Source of the DNA: an uncultured Duncaniella sp.
GTDB lineage: Bacteria; Bacteroidota; Bacteroidia; Bacteroidales; Muribaculaceae
Direction of reading: 5' to 3'
DNA length: 64,000 nucleotides
NCBI GenBank assembly: GCA_910576785.1
Contig: CAJTJG010000005.1
Span: forward strand, 62,001-126,000
This document shows, in pieces, positions 33,419-42,725 of this stretch. The position numbers and the translations under genes were made by a program. Each line of letters opens with the position of its first letter. Position 1 is the first letter of the stretch. The notes beneath the pieces were generated by a model that was given only the letters and a program-made list of their open reading frames with translations, did no database searches and was not told the DNA's origin.

Positions 33419-34205
33419 GAAACAGCCGGGAAGCATCGTCTTCATCGGCGCAGGCAATGTAGCCTCCCACCTCGCACCGGCACTCCATCTCGCCGGCGCG
33501 GGAAAAGTCGTACAGATATACTCCCGCACAGCCGCATCGGCATCAGCCCTCGCAGCCAAAATAGGATGTACGTACACCGACGACATCCACAACATCATCC
33601 CGGATGCGGACACCTACATCATCTCGCTTGCTGACAGTGCCCTCCCGGACATCATAGACCGCCTGCCCCACAACACCGGTGCCCTATGGCTCCATACATC
33701 CGGATCACTCCCTAAAGAGATCTTGTCAGGCCTGTCACCGCGCCACGGAGTCCTCTACCCACTCCAGACATTCTCCAAGGGAATAGACCTCGACATCCGG
33801 GAGGTACCGGTATTCACCGAAGGTTCCGACACCGCAACCGAATCGGAGATCACCGCCATGGCATCGGCCATATCTGACAATGTACGCCACGCCGACAGCG
33901 CCCTCCGCAAAAAAATGCACATAGCCGCCGTCTTCGCATGCAACTTCACCAACCACCTCTGGGCCATATCCGCCACCCTGCTGCGCAAGGAAGGCATGAC
34001 CATAGAGGTGCTACACCCCCTTGTGCGCGAGACACTCCGCAAAGCCATGGCATCAGCCACTCCGGCCGCGTGCCAGACCGGCCCCGCCGCCCGTGAAGAC
34101 CACGATGTCATGGACAGCCACATATCCATGCTCCCCGAAGAACTCGCCGCGATATACACACTGATGTCGCAATCAATCATGAACTCAAAACATCACACCC
34201 CATGA
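33396..34205 (+). CDS. Rossmann-fold/DUF2520 oxidoreductase-like protein
   Basis: The 269-aa protein has an NAD(P)-binding loop FIGAGNVASHLAPAL, YSRTAASASALA, and the DUF2520 C-terminal block with AAVFACNFTNHLWAI. It resembles pyrroline-5-carboxylate reductase but the substrate is unknown. ATG 33396 lies inside the nitroreductase end; the frame stays open upstream to 33261 but without homology. It overlaps kdsC by four bases, an order I recall from other Bacteroidales. Confidence 0.88.
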   Translation: MSTSASGKKQPGSIVFIGAGNVASHLAPALHLAGAGKVVQIYSRTAASASALAAKIGCTYTDDIHNIIPDADTYIISLADSALPDIIDRLPHNTGALWLHTSGSLPKEILSGLSPRHGVLYPLQTFSKGIDLDIREVPVFTEGSDTATESEITAMASAISDNVRHADSALRKKMHIAAVFACNFTNHLWAISATLLRKEGMTIEVLHPLVRETLRKAMASATPAACQTGPAAREDHDVMDSHISMLPEELAAIYTLMSQSIMNSKHHTP

Positions 34206-34723
34206 GCGCCATTGACTACGATCTCTCCATCATACGCGGCATAGTCTTCGACATGGACGGAGTCCTCTCCGCATCCACCGTCGCCGTAAGGGAAGACGGC
34301 ACACTCCAGCGCCACTCCAACGTCAAGGACGGCTATGCCATACAGTACGCACTGCGCTGCGGTCTAAAGATAGCCGTCATATCAGGTGCTCGCGACCTCT
34401 CCATGCTGCGCCCCTATCAGTCCCTCGGACTCACTGACATCTACTTCCACTGCTCCAGCAAGACCCAGGTCATGCTCGAATGGATGGGCCGCCACAACCT
34501 TGCCAAAGAAGAAGTGGCATACGTAGGCGATGACATCCCCGACATCAAAGCCATGCTCGAAGCCGGACTGTCAGTCACCCCCGCCGACGGCGCCCGCGAA
34601 GTCAAAGAGATAGCCCGCTACATCTCCCCCTTCAACGGCGGCCATGGCGTAGCCCGCGACCTCATCATGCAGATCCTCTCCGCCAAAGGCCAATGGCTAT
34701 CCCCCGACGCCTACGAATGGTGA
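34202..34723 (+). CDS. kdsC: 3-deoxy-D-manno-octulosonate 8-phosphate phosphatase
   Basis: The 173-aa HAD phosphatase removes phosphate from KDO-8-phosphate in lipopolysaccharide core synthesis. Motif I is VFDMDGVLS, motif II VISGARD, and motif IV YVGDDIPDI. The small size without a cap and the GGHGVARD signature near the end (as in KdsC tetramers) support this call over generic HAD. It starts within the DUF2520 stop (ATGA overlap). Confidence 0.93.
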   Translation: MSAIDYDLSIIRGIVFDMDGVLSASTVAVREDGTLQRHSNVKDGYAIQYALRCGLKIAVISGARDLSMLRPYQSLGLTDIYFHCSSKTQVMLEWMGRHNLAKEEVAYVGDDIPDIKAMLEAGLSVTPADGAREVKEIARYISPFNGGHGVARDLIMQILSAKGQWLSPDAYEW

Positions 34724-34744
34724 CATCCGTCATCATTCCTATTG

Positions 34745-34757
34745 TACACTTTGTGTA
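34745..34757. terminator. Small hairpin after kdsC (weak terminator candidate)
   Basis: TACAC-TTT-GTGTA forms a five-base-pair stem 22 bases after kdsC. The stem is weak and no T-run follows it directly, so termination here is doubtful. Confidence 0.25.
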
Positions 34758-34810
34758 GCGCTATATGAATTTTTAAGCCTGCGTGTCGGGTGGATTTGCA
34801 AAAAAATAGC

Positions 34811-34818
34811 TAATTTTG
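34811..34818 (+). promoter_or_regulatory. -7 promoter element for the glycosyltransferase operon
   Basis: TAATTTTG is a perfect -7 box 22 bases before the glycosyltransferase ATG at 34841. No good -33 TTTG was found at standard spacing. Confidence 0.55.
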
Positions 34819-34840
34819 CACCTCAATATTTCCACCGACA

Positions 34841-36019
34841 ATGTTTGAAATACACCTTACCCCTATTGTCATAACCCTGGCGGCGGTTCTTCTCGCGGCT
34901 ACTCTCTGTCTCCTGTTCGGATTCAGACACTATGTAGCATCCGTGGCCGCACGTGTCAGGGATGATTCCCGCCGACCCATGCCCGACGATGGTTATGAAT
35001 GGCCTGCGGTATCGGTGATTGTCTATTCCGAAGATGATGCTCCAAACCTCGAAGTCCTCCTGCCGCAGATACTTGACCAGGACTATCCGGCCCACTTTGA
35101 GGTCATCGTGGTCAACGATGGCGCCGTTTCCTCCACCAAGGACGTGATAGCACGGCTCGAGAAGCGCTACAGCAACCTATACATGACCTTCACCCCGCTT
35201 GAGTCACGCTCCCTCTCACGCAAAAAACTCGCTCTGACACTCGGCATAAAGGCTGCCCGCTTTGATGTGGTGGTCCACACCACCGGCTGCTGCCAGGTGC
35301 CTTCCCGACTATGGCTGAAATCCATATGCCGCAACTTCACTCCGGGCACAGACATCGTCATCGGCTACTCCGCTCCCGCCGTACCCGATGGCATTCGCGA
35401 GCCTCGCAAACGTCTCCATGCATTCGACACCGTGCGCACAGCCGTCGAATATCTTTCATGGGCCATTGCCGGACGTCCATACCGCGGCAACTGCTGCAAC
35501 CTCGCATACCGCCGGAGCCTCTTCTTCAACAACAAAGGATTCTCAAGGACCCTCCACCTAAAGTACGGCGATGACGACCTGTTCATCAACGAGGTGGCCA
35601 CTCCGCGCAACACCGACGTGGAACTTTCGGCCGACTCGCTCATACTCAACGTCGAGAACACTCCGGCCGCATCCCACCGCGCCTCCAAACTGCGCTACGA
35701 CTACACCGGCTCCAGACTCCGCACCCGTTCGCGCCTTTTCTTCGGAGCATGCTCCACTATCTGGTGGCTTCAGATCGCCTCAGCCATATGGCTCGCCGTG
35801 GCAGGACTCCCGTCATTGATCCCCCTCATCGCGGCGGCCTTGATGCTGCTGCTCACATGGATCGTGCTCATGTTCACATGGCGCCGCACCTCGCGGGCCC
35901 TGTGGTCACGCAGCATACTCCTCACATTCCCATGGTTCATGTCCATCCATCCCGTATACACCCTTATATATAAGATCAAAGGATTCAGAAAACGCGGCAA
36001 CAACCTCACATGGTCATGA
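34841..36019 (+). CDS. Family 2 glycosyltransferase, membrane-bound
   Basis: The 392-aa protein has an N-terminal membrane helix (about 5-28), a GT2 catalytic domain with SVIVYSEDDAPNL, LDQDYPAHFEVIVVNDG and the metal site region YGDDDLFINEV, and C-terminal membrane helices (about 310-365). The layout is that of inverting transferases acting on lipid-linked sugars at the inner membrane. The sugar cannot be read from sequence. Its stop overlaps the folB start (ATGA). Confidence 0.88.
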   Translation: MFEIHLTPIVITLAAVLLAATLCLLFGFRHYVASVAARVRDDSRRPMPDDGYEWPAVSVIVYSEDDAPNLEVLLPQILDQDYPAHFEVIVVNDGAVSSTKDVIARLEKRYSNLYMTFTPLESRSLSRKKLALTLGIKAARFDVVVHTTGCCQVPSRLWLKSICRNFTPGTDIVIGYSAPAVPDGIREPRKRLHAFDTVRTAVEYLSWAIAGRPYRGNCCNLAYRRSLFFNNKGFSRTLHLKYGDDDLFINEVATPRNTDVELSADSLILNVENTPAASHRASKLRYDYTGSRLRTRSRLFFGACSTIWWLQIASAIWLAVAGLPSLIPLIAAALMLLLTWIVLMFTWRRTSRALWSRSILLTFPWFMSIHPVYTLIYKIKGFRKRGNNLTWS

Positions 36020-36372
36020 CAACGGTTATCGAAGTCAACAATCTGCTCCTCACGGCCCATCACGGTGTGATGCCGCAGGAGCGCACGGTGGGCAACATTT
36101 TTGATATCACCGTCCACGTCCACTACCCGTTTGAGCAGGCCATGAGATCCGATGATGTGAACCATACGCTCAACTATGCCATCCTCGTCGACTTGGTAAA
36201 AGAAGTCATGTCAGTTCCGTCATTTCTTCTTGAAAACGTCGTATACCGTCTGCGCAAGCGCATACTCGCAGAGTTTCCCGAAGTGCGTGGCGGCATGATA
36301 CGGCTCGCCAAACTCAATCCACCCATCCCCTCATCGCAGCTCGGGAGCGTGGCTGTAAAAATACAATGGTGA
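36016..36372 (+). CDS. folB: Dihydroneopterin aldolase
   Basis: The 118-aa protein has the FolB opening TTVIEVNNLLLTAHHGV, the YAILVDLVKEVM block with the catalytic lysine region, and the closing IRLAKLNPPIP. FolB makes 6-hydroxymethyl-dihydropterin in folate synthesis. ATG 36016 is chosen because it overlaps the glycosyltransferase stop by four bases; ATG 36010 is the alternative. It overlaps the next gene by seven bases. Confidence 0.93.
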   Translation: MTTVIEVNNLLLTAHHGVMPQERTVGNIFDITVHVHYPFEQAMRSDDVNHTLNYAILVDLVKEVMSVPSFLLENVVYRLRKRILAEFPEVRGGMIRLAKLNPPIPSSQLGSVAVKIQW

Positions 36373-37544
36373 CCGACTCTCTGACATATCCGGCATCTGT
36401 CCAGGCCACAGACACCAATGATGTATGTGACCGCAGCAGTGTGCTGTCGCGCACGTTCTCATCCTTGAAATGGTTTCTTGCCCTGACAGTGGTAGCCGAC
36501 CATTTTTTCCGCATCACTCCCACCACAGCGGGAGGCGTAGCATTTGACACTGCCTCATATCCCGGATTCACTTTCATATGTGACTTCGTCAGCCACTTCA
36601 TAAAAAATTATGCCGTACCCGTATTCTTCTTCATGTCCGGCTATCTGGCATACCGGAGTGACATTCTGACGCGCAATGACTGGAAGCGGATACTCAGCAA
36701 GAAAACCCGCTCCCTTGTCATCCCCTTCCTGGCATTCACCCTCTTCGGCATACTTGTCTTCTATGCCCTCAATCTGATATTATATTTCAAAGGCTCCATG
36801 CAAGCCTCAGTCGCTTTCATGCCTTTCATTGCCGCAGACGGCTCGATGGATTTCAGTAACCTCGGCTCGATGATAATCGGTATAGGCAGCGACACATATT
36901 TTCCATATTACAACGTCCCCTTATGGTATGTCCGTGATCTGTTCGCTCTGTTTCTGCTGCTCCCGGCCATACACTATGCTGTCAGACGTCTCAACGCCCC
37001 CTGCTTATTAATCATCCTGGCACTGGCCCTCATCCTCCTCACCGGAGCATGGTTCGCCCGCCCGCAGGTAGGACTCTTCTTCTTCACGTGGGGCTACTGG
37101 ATGCGCAGCCGCCATATTGATCCCGAGAAAAGCTTTTCCAGGACACTCCCGATAGTGGTGATACTCTATCCCCTCCTGTCCACCATATGTTTATTTTTAT
37201 CAGACACACATCCTGAACTGACAAGAATCATACATAATGCCAACACTATACTGATCGTCCCTTTCCTCATAGGCATTTTCAGCATATTGGTGCGAAACGG
37301 CATCCTGTCGGGAAGCGGATTCCTTGCATCCGCATCATTCCTGCTCTACGTCACGCATCTGTGCTGGATGTGGATCTTCAAGGACATCATCCTGCGCACA
37401 GTCAACCCTGCCGACGGTAGCATTGCCGGCACATTATCTCTCCTTGCCACATACATCATTCTGATAATAACGACCCTTATCCTCTACAAGGCTCTATCCG
37501 TATATACTCCGCGATTCCTCAATCTCATCTGCGGCAGATATTGA
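36366..37544 (+). CDS. Acyltransferase-3 family membrane protein
   Basis: The 392-aa integral membrane protein has about ten helices and the Acyl_transf_3 pattern: LKWFLALTVVADHFFRI with the conserved His near the N-terminus, YAVPVFFFMSGYLAYRS, KKTRSLVIPFLAF and NVPLWYVRDLF. These proteins acylate sugars on glycans or lipids, or in exopolysaccharides. The N-terminal 30 residues are a non-membrane extension. It follows a glycosyltransferase and folB; a surface glycan substrate is a guess from context. Confidence 0.87.
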   Translation: MVTDSLTYPASVQATDTNDVCDRSSVLSRTFSSLKWFLALTVVADHFFRITPTTAGGVAFDTASYPGFTFICDFVSHFIKNYAVPVFFFMSGYLAYRSDILTRNDWKRILSKKTRSLVIPFLAFTLFGILVFYALNLILYFKGSMQASVAFMPFIAADGSMDFSNLGSMIIGIGSDTYFPYYNVPLWYVRDLFALFLLLPAIHYAVRRLNAPCLLIILALALILLTGAWFARPQVGLFFFTWGYWMRSRHIDPEKSFSRTLPIVVILYPLLSTICLFLSDTHPELTRIIHNANTILIVPFLIGIFSILVRNGILSGSGFLASASFLLYVTHLCWMWIFKDIILRTVNPADGSIAGTLSLLATYIILIITTLILYKALSVYTPRFLNLICGRY

Positions 37545-37565
37545 CCGGGAGCCTGAATAAAGAAC

Positions 37566-38876
37566 ATGATAAAAAACATCACTCCCATGAACAAGAATAT
37601 CACCCCCATACTCCTGCTCACCGGCTATCTCGGCAGCGGCAAGACCACCCTCGTGAACCATATCCTCTCCAACGAGCGCGGCATAAAGTTCGCGGTAATA
37701 GTCAACGACATCGGTGAAGTGAACATCGACGCCGACCTTATAGAGCGCGGCGGTGTGGTCGACTCCAAGGACGACAGCCTCGTAGCCCTTCAGAACGGAT
37801 GCATCTGCTGCACGCTCAAGATGGATCTCGTGAAGCAGATAGAGGACATCATGGCCGCTGGCCTCGACTACATAGTCATCGAGGCCAGCGGCATATGCGA
37901 ACCGGCCCCCATCGCTCAGACCATCTGCTCCATCCCCGCTCTCGGCGATGCCGCTCTCACCCACGGCATTCCCCGTCTCGACTGCATCGTCACCGTGGTC
38001 GATGCCCTGCGGCTTCAGGACGAATTCGGATGCGGCGACTCTCTGAAAAAAGAGAATCTCGACGAAGAGGATATCGAAAACCTCATAATACAGCAGATCG
38101 AGTTCTGCAACATAGTCATCATCAACAAAGCCTCCGAGGTCACTCCCGCCGAGCTTGCGCGTGTCCGCGAGACCGTCCGTGCCCTCCAGCCCGATGCCAC
38201 CATCATCGAGACCGACTACGCCGATGTTGACATCACCCGCCTCATCAACACCGGCATGTTTGACTTCGGCTCGGTAGCATCATCCGCGGCATGGGTCAAA
38301 GGCATAGACCGTCCTAACGAGGAGATCGAGCAGGAAGAACGCGAGCACCACCATCATCACCACCATCATGAACATGAGCATCATCATGAGCATGAGCATG
38401 AACACGAGCACGGACATGAGCACCATCATCACCATGATCATGACGGGGAATGCACATGCGGATGCTGCCACCATCACCACCACCACGATGGCGAAGGTGA
38501 GGCAGAGGAATACGGCATCAGCACGTTCGTCTATTACCGCCGCCCGGCGTTTGACCTCAACAAGTTCGACTTCTTCGCCGCATCAGGTTGGCCCAAAGAG
38601 ATAATACGAGCCAAGGGTATATGCTATTTCTACAACAACCCCGACATGAGCTACCTCTTCGAGAGTGCCGGCCGGCAGAAACAGCTCAAAGAAGCCGGCC
38701 TATGGTATGCAACAGCCCCGGCCGACGAATTTGAGGAACTCGTTGCCCAGGATCCCGGCATACTCAAGGACTGGGACGAGGAGTATGGCGACCGTATGAT
38801 CAAAATCGTGTTCATTGGCCGCGGCATGGACCGCGAAGCCATCACACGCGCACTTGACAACTGCCTCGAACGCTGA
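37566..38876 (+). CDS. CobW/COG0523 G3E GTPase (metallochaperone) with His-rich segment
   Basis: The 436-aa G3E GTPase has Walker A GYLGSGKTT (20-28), the metal-binding CxCC motif (79-82, GCICCTL), and INKASEV for the guanine. A His-rich insert (261-307) holds 29 histidines and a CTCGCC cluster with four cysteines. The C-terminal domain (about 320-436, starting ISTFVYYRRPAFD) is the CobW_C type. Such proteins deliver zinc, cobalt or nickel. The start could also be ATG 37587. It overlaps the ABC-F gene by one base. Confidence 0.93.
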   Translation: MIKNITPMNKNITPILLLTGYLGSGKTTLVNHILSNERGIKFAVIVNDIGEVNIDADLIERGGVVDSKDDSLVALQNGCICCTLKMDLVKQIEDIMAAGLDYIVIEASGICEPAPIAQTICSIPALGDAALTHGIPRLDCIVTVVDALRLQDEFGCGDSLKKENLDEEDIENLIIQQIEFCNIVIINKASEVTPAELARVRETVRALQPDATIIETDYADVDITRLINTGMFDFGSVASSAAWVKGIDRPNEEIEQEEREHHHHHHHHEHEHHHEHEHEHEHGHEHHHHHDHDGECTCGCCHHHHHHDGEGEAEEYGISTFVYYRRPAFDLNKFDFFAASGWPKEIIRAKGICYFYNNPDMSYLFESAGRQKQLKEAGLWYATAPADEFEELVAQDPGILKDWDEEYGDRMIKIVFIGRGMDREAITRALDNCLER

Positions 38877-40663
38877 TGAAACCATATCTGCAGGTTGAGG
38901 ATCTCACCAAGAGCTACGGTGACCGTATGCTCTTCGAGGATGTCACTTTCGGAGTGAACGAAGGTGACAAGATAGGCATTATCGCAAAAAACGGCACCGG
39001 CAAGTCAACACTGCTGCGCATACTCTCCGGCTCTGAAAGCCCCGACAGCGGCAGTGTGACATTCAGGAGCGGCATCCGCGTAGGCTTCCTTGATCAGGAA
39101 CCTGTGTTCAAGGCCGGAGCCTCACTGATGGACAATCTGCTCCCCGCCATCCCCGACCACGGCCACGAGGAGTGGAACCGCGGCGACCGGGTGCGCCAGA
39201 TGCTATCTCAGATGGGCCTTAACGATGCCGACGCATCAGTTGACCATCTGTCAGGCGGACAACTCAAACGCGCATCATTGGCCAGAGTGCTCCTGAGCGA
39301 ACCCGATCTGCTGATACTCGACGAGCCCACCAACCACCTCGACATAGCCACCATCGAATGGCTCGAGAACTATCTCACGCGCCAGAGGGTCACTCTGCTC
39401 ATGGTCACCCACGACCGCTATTTCCTTGACCGCGTATGCAACAAGATCATAGAGATCGACCTCCGCAGCATATTCACCTACGAAGGTGACTACGCCACCT
39501 ACCTGCGCCGCAGGGCCGAACGCATCGAGGCTCTCGAAGGTGAGGCGGCCAAAGCACGCAACACCCTCCGCAAGGAGCAGGAATGGATGCGCCGCCAGCC
39601 TCAGGCCCGTGCCGGAAAAGCACGCTACCGCATCAACGCATTCTACGACCTTAAGGACAAAGCCGCCCGTCGCTACGACGAGCGCAACATCGACCCCTCG
39701 GAAGTCAAATCGAGCTACATCGGCTCAAAAATCTTCGAGGCCGAGAGCGTATGCAAAAAATGGGGCGACAAGGTGATACTCGATGACTTCACCTACACAT
39801 TCGCCCGTTATGAGAAAGTGGGCATCGTTGGCGACAACGGCGTGGGAAAATCCACATTCATCAAGATGCTGCTCGGCCTCGTCAAGCAGGACTCAGGACA
39901 GTGGAACGTAGGCGAGACCGTCAGGTTCGGCTACTACTCGCAGGAAGGTCTCGACCTGCCGGAAGGGAAAAAAGTGATCGACGCCGTCACCGACATAGCC
40001 GAAGATGTGGTGGTCAACGGCACCACTCACTACACCCCCATGCAGTTCCTCAACCGCTTCCTCTTCTCCCCCGCCGACCAGCAGAAATACATCTCCACGC
40101 TGAGCGGAGGCGAGCGGCGCCGTCTGCATCTCGCCACCGTGCTGATGATGCAGCCCAACTTCCTCATACTTGACGAGCCGACCAACGACCTCGACATCGT
40201 CACGCTCGGCATTCTCGAGGAGTACCTGCGCAATTTCAAAGGCTGCGTCATCGTGATCTCCCACGACAGATTCTTTCTTGACTCGATCGTCGACCACCTT
40301 TTCGTCATGGAGGGTGGAGGCGTCATAAAGGACTTCCCGGGCAACTACTCCGACTACCGGGCCTACATCCGCGAGCAGAAAGCCCTCAGGGAAAAAGAGG
40401 CTGCAGCCACAGCCCCACAGGCACAGCGGTCCAAACCGGCCGCCGCCCGCCCGCCGAAACTGACCTTCAAGGAGCGCAAGGAACTTGAGGCACTCACTGT
40501 CGAGATCGATGCACTGACCACCGAAAAAAAAGAATTGGAATCACTCTTCAATTCAGGTGAATCAATATCCGACATCAGCGTCAAGGCCGCACGCTACAGC
40601 GAGATCAACACCATACTCGACGAAAAAGAGATGCGCTGGCTCGAACTCTCCGAGAAGGAGTGA
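38876..40663 (+). CDS. ABC-F family ATPase (Uup-like)
   Basis: The 595-aa protein has two ABC ATPase domains and no membrane helix, as in ABC-F ribosome-associated factors. Walker A motifs are AKNGTGKSTLL and GDNGVGKSTFI; signatures are HLSGGQLKRASLA and TLSGGERRRLHLA. A charged linker near 225-250 (WMRRQPQARAGKAR) and a C-terminal coiled coil (about 520-595, DALTTEKKELESLF) match Uup. It may help ribosomes or DNA transactions. Antibiotic resistance is not implied. Confidence 0.92.
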   Translation: MKPYLQVEDLTKSYGDRMLFEDVTFGVNEGDKIGIIAKNGTGKSTLLRILSGSESPDSGSVTFRSGIRVGFLDQEPVFKAGASLMDNLLPAIPDHGHEEWNRGDRVRQMLSQMGLNDADASVDHLSGGQLKRASLARVLLSEPDLLILDEPTNHLDIATIEWLENYLTRQRVTLLMVTHDRYFLDRVCNKIIEIDLRSIFTYEGDYATYLRRRAERIEALEGEAAKARNTLRKEQEWMRRQPQARAGKARYRINAFYDLKDKAARRYDERNIDPSEVKSSYIGSKIFEAESVCKKWGDKVILDDFTYTFARYEKVGIVGDNGVGKSTFIKMLLGLVKQDSGQWNVGETVRFGYYSQEGLDLPEGKKVIDAVTDIAEDVVVNGTTHYTPMQFLNRFLFSPADQQKYISTLSGGERRRLHLATVLMMQPNFLILDEPTNDLDIVTLGILEEYLRNFKGCVIVISHDRFFLDSIVDHLFVMEGGGVIKDFPGNYSDYRAYIREQKALREKEAAATAPQAQRSKPAAARPPKLTFKERKELEALTVEIDALTTEKKELESLFNSGESISDISVKAARYSEINTILDEKEMRWLELSEKE

Positions 40664-40753
40664 TCGGCAGAAGATCCGTCCGGCAAATCCAAGGATTGGT
40701 ATGTTTTTTCTCACCGTTGGCTGATGGTTTTATGGATATCACGATATAATGAG

Positions 40754-40761
40754 TAAATTTG
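40754..40761 (+). promoter_or_regulatory. -7 promoter element for the LytS/LytTR operon
   Basis: TAAATTTG is a perfect -7 box 41 bases before the kinase ATG at 40803. The -33 position reads TTAT, a weak match. Confidence 0.6.
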
Positions 40762-40802
40762 CGACATCAAGAGGTTGTTTAAAAACCTAAAACCGCAAAG
40801 AC

Positions 40803-41903
40803 ATGGTGATAAATCCGACCAACAACAAAAGGCTTGAGACCCTCATCTACGCATGCCTGTGGCTGATAGCCGTGATACTCTTCCTGCTCGACATCATGCG
40901 TGCGCACAGCTACACCGGACTGCCGCTCCTCGACCGGCAGTCTGTGGTGCGCCTCACCATCACCATGCTCCCGTTCATGGCGCTCTTCGCGCTCAACAAT
41001 TATCTCCTGATACCTCGTCTTCTCAAGCGTGGGCATTATACCAACTACTTCATCTCCGCAATTCTCTCCATAGCCGTCATATGGTTCTGGCAGAGATTTC
41101 TATTCTTCAATATCCTTATCGCCGGCCGGCCCATCGAATTCCAGCTACCTCCCCACCCCGGTCCCCGTCACGTCCTGCCGCTGCCTCTGTTTCTCGACAT
41201 CATTTACGACCTGCTGATAATAGGCGTCAACCTTGCCATCTCGCTTCTGTTCCAGCAATTTGCCGACCGCCTGCAGCATGAGAGCCTCATGAAGGAGAAC
41301 GCCGAGAACCAGCTCACCTATCTCAAAGCCCAGATCAATCCCCATTTCTACATGAATATGCTCAACAATATTCATGGCATGATCGAGATTGATCCGGCCA
41401 AAGCCCAGGATATGGTCATCGAAATGTCAAGACTGATGCGCTACATGCTCTATGAAAGCTCCCGTCCGGAGATAGCACTCTCTGCCGAGATCGGTTTCAT
41501 CAACGACTATCTTGCCCTCATGCGTGTGAGATATCCCGAGGATGTTGTAAGCATCTGCGCCACCACGCCACGCAGCATGGACGTGGCCGGCATAACCATC
41601 CCTCCCCTCCTTTTCCTCGTGTTTCTCGAGAATGCCTTCAAACACGGCATAAGCTATACCGATGGATCGTTCGTTTCGGTCGATCTGTCAGTCGAAGCCG
41701 GAAAGATAATCTTCCGCTGCATGAACAGCATGCACCCGGGCCGCCGCGAAAACTCTCGCGAAGGTATCGGATTGGAGAATGTCAAACGCAGATTGGATAT
41801 TATCTACGGCGACAAATACCGGCTCGACATTAATCACACTGACGCAGCCTACACCGTTAACCTGACATTGCCTCTCTATGAAACTGAAGACTCTGATAAT
41901 TGA
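40803..41903 (+). CDS. LytS-type sensor histidine kinase
   Basis: The 366-aa kinase has four membrane helices (about 13-32, 52-71, 80-104, 128-151) with short loops, then a His_kinase domain. The phospho-acceptor is His181 in INPHFYMNMLNNI. The ATPase region follows with IPPLLFLVFLENAFKHG and GIGLENVKRRLDIIYG. There is no large periplasmic sensor, so the signal is probably in the membrane. It overlaps the response-regulator gene by 26 bases. Confidence 0.92.
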   Translation: MVINPTNNKRLETLIYACLWLIAVILFLLDIMRAHSYTGLPLLDRQSVVRLTITMLPFMALFALNNYLLIPRLLKRGHYTNYFISAILSIAVIWFWQRFLFFNILIAGRPIEFQLPPHPGPRHVLPLPLFLDIIYDLLIIGVNLAISLLFQQFADRLQHESLMKENAENQLTYLKAQINPHFYMNMLNNIHGMIEIDPAKAQDMVIEMSRLMRYMLYESSRPEIALSAEIGFINDYLALMRVRYPEDVVSICATTPRSMDVAGITIPPLLFLVFLENAFKHGISYTDGSFVSVDLSVEAGKIIFRCMNSMHPGRRENSREGIGLENVKRRLDIIYGDKYRLDINHTDAAYTVNLTLPLYETEDSDN

Positions 41904-42630
41904 TGACGAACCGATAGCTCTGGAAAAACTCCGCAGCTATGTGTCCAAAGTGCCCTTCCTCGAACTCACAGCCGCATGCCGCAACGGCATAGAGGCCACC
42001 GAGGTCATTTCAGGCTCACAGATAGATGTAGTGTTCACCGACATCAATATGCCCGACATGAGCGGAATGGATTTCATAGCCTCGCTCACAACTCCCCCGT
42101 TGGTAGTGTTCATCACAGCCTATGCCGACTATGCCGTGGAGAGCTACAGACTGTCAGCAGTCGACTACCTGCTCAAACCCTATGGATTCGCCGACTTCCA
42201 GCGGGCTGCCAACAAGGTCTACGAGCGCGTCAGCCTCCGCCGGGAACAGCCCCGGCCCGACCGCCGGGATACCGCATCGTCCACCCCCGGCGACTCTCTT
42301 TTCATCAAGGTTGACTACCGATATCTACGTGTCAGACTTTCCGACATCCGCTACATCAAGGGATATGGCGAATATCTCCAGATCCACACCATCGGATCCA
42401 CCTCACCACTCCTCACACTCAGCTCCTTCAGCTCTATCATGGAGAGACTCCCGTCATCCTTCATGCAGGTCCATCGCTCCTACGTGGTGAACACCGATGC
42501 CATCCAGAGCATCAGCAAGAACCGTATCATCATGGACGCCGATACATACATCCCTGTGGGCGACAGCTACAAGGATGCCTTTCTTTCGTATCTCACCACC
42601 CGCTCCATCGGAGCGCCACAGAAGAAATGA
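41878..42630 (+). CDS. LytTR-family response regulator
   Basis: The 250-aa regulator has a receiver (about 1-120; DDEPIALEKL, phospho-acceptor Asp55 in FTDINMPDMSG, YLLKPYG) and a LytTR DNA-binding domain (about 140-245; VRLSDIRYIKGYGEYLQIHT, MQVHRSYVVNTDAI). It pairs with the kinase just upstream. A terminator after it separates it from the efflux operon next door, which it may regulate. Confidence 0.95.
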   Translation: MKLKTLIIDDEPIALEKLRSYVSKVPFLELTAACRNGIEATEVISGSQIDVVFTDINMPDMSGMDFIASLTTPPLVVFITAYADYAVESYRLSAVDYLLKPYGFADFQRAANKVYERVSLRREQPRPDRRDTASSTPGDSLFIKVDYRYLRVRLSDIRYIKGYGEYLQIHTIGSTSPLLTLSSFSSIMERLPSSFMQVHRSYVVNTDAIQSISKNRIIMDADTYIPVGDSYKDAFLSYLTTRSIGAPQKK

Positions 42631-42653
42631 CCGGTTTTCATTGGACGTAACAG

Positions 42654-42688
42654 GCGGTTGGTTGAAGTTTTTTGCCAACCGCTTTTTT
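42654..42688 (+). terminator. Intrinsic terminator of the LytS/LytTR operon
   Basis: GCGGTTGG (42654-42661) pairs with CCAACCGC (42675-42682) over a 13-base loop, followed at once by TTTTTT (42683-42688). It overlaps the -33 box and spacer of the next promoter. Confidence 0.85.
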
Positions 42689-42702
42689 CACATCTAACTT
42701 TG
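42671..42702 (+). promoter_or_regulatory. Promoter of the TolC-MacAB operon
   Basis: TTTG (42671-42674), a 20-base spacer and TAACTTTG (42695-42702) form a consensus Bacteroidota promoter, the best in the window. The TTTG lies in the loop of the upstream terminator and the spacer includes its right arm and T-run. The leader to ATG 42726 is about 20 bases. Confidence 0.85.
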
Positions 42703-42725
42703 CGGATGTAACAACAGTCATCCGT

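Noticed and set aside
38343..38486. CAC/CAT/GAG-rich tract as a possible microsatellite or CRISPR-like repeat
   Set aside because: It is in frame within the CobW gene, encodes the His-rich metal-binding insert, and has no regular spacer structure.
38876..40663. Calling the ABC-F gene an antibiotic-resistance factor
   Set aside because: The linker is short and a Uup-like C-terminal coiled coil is present; nothing in context points to resistance.
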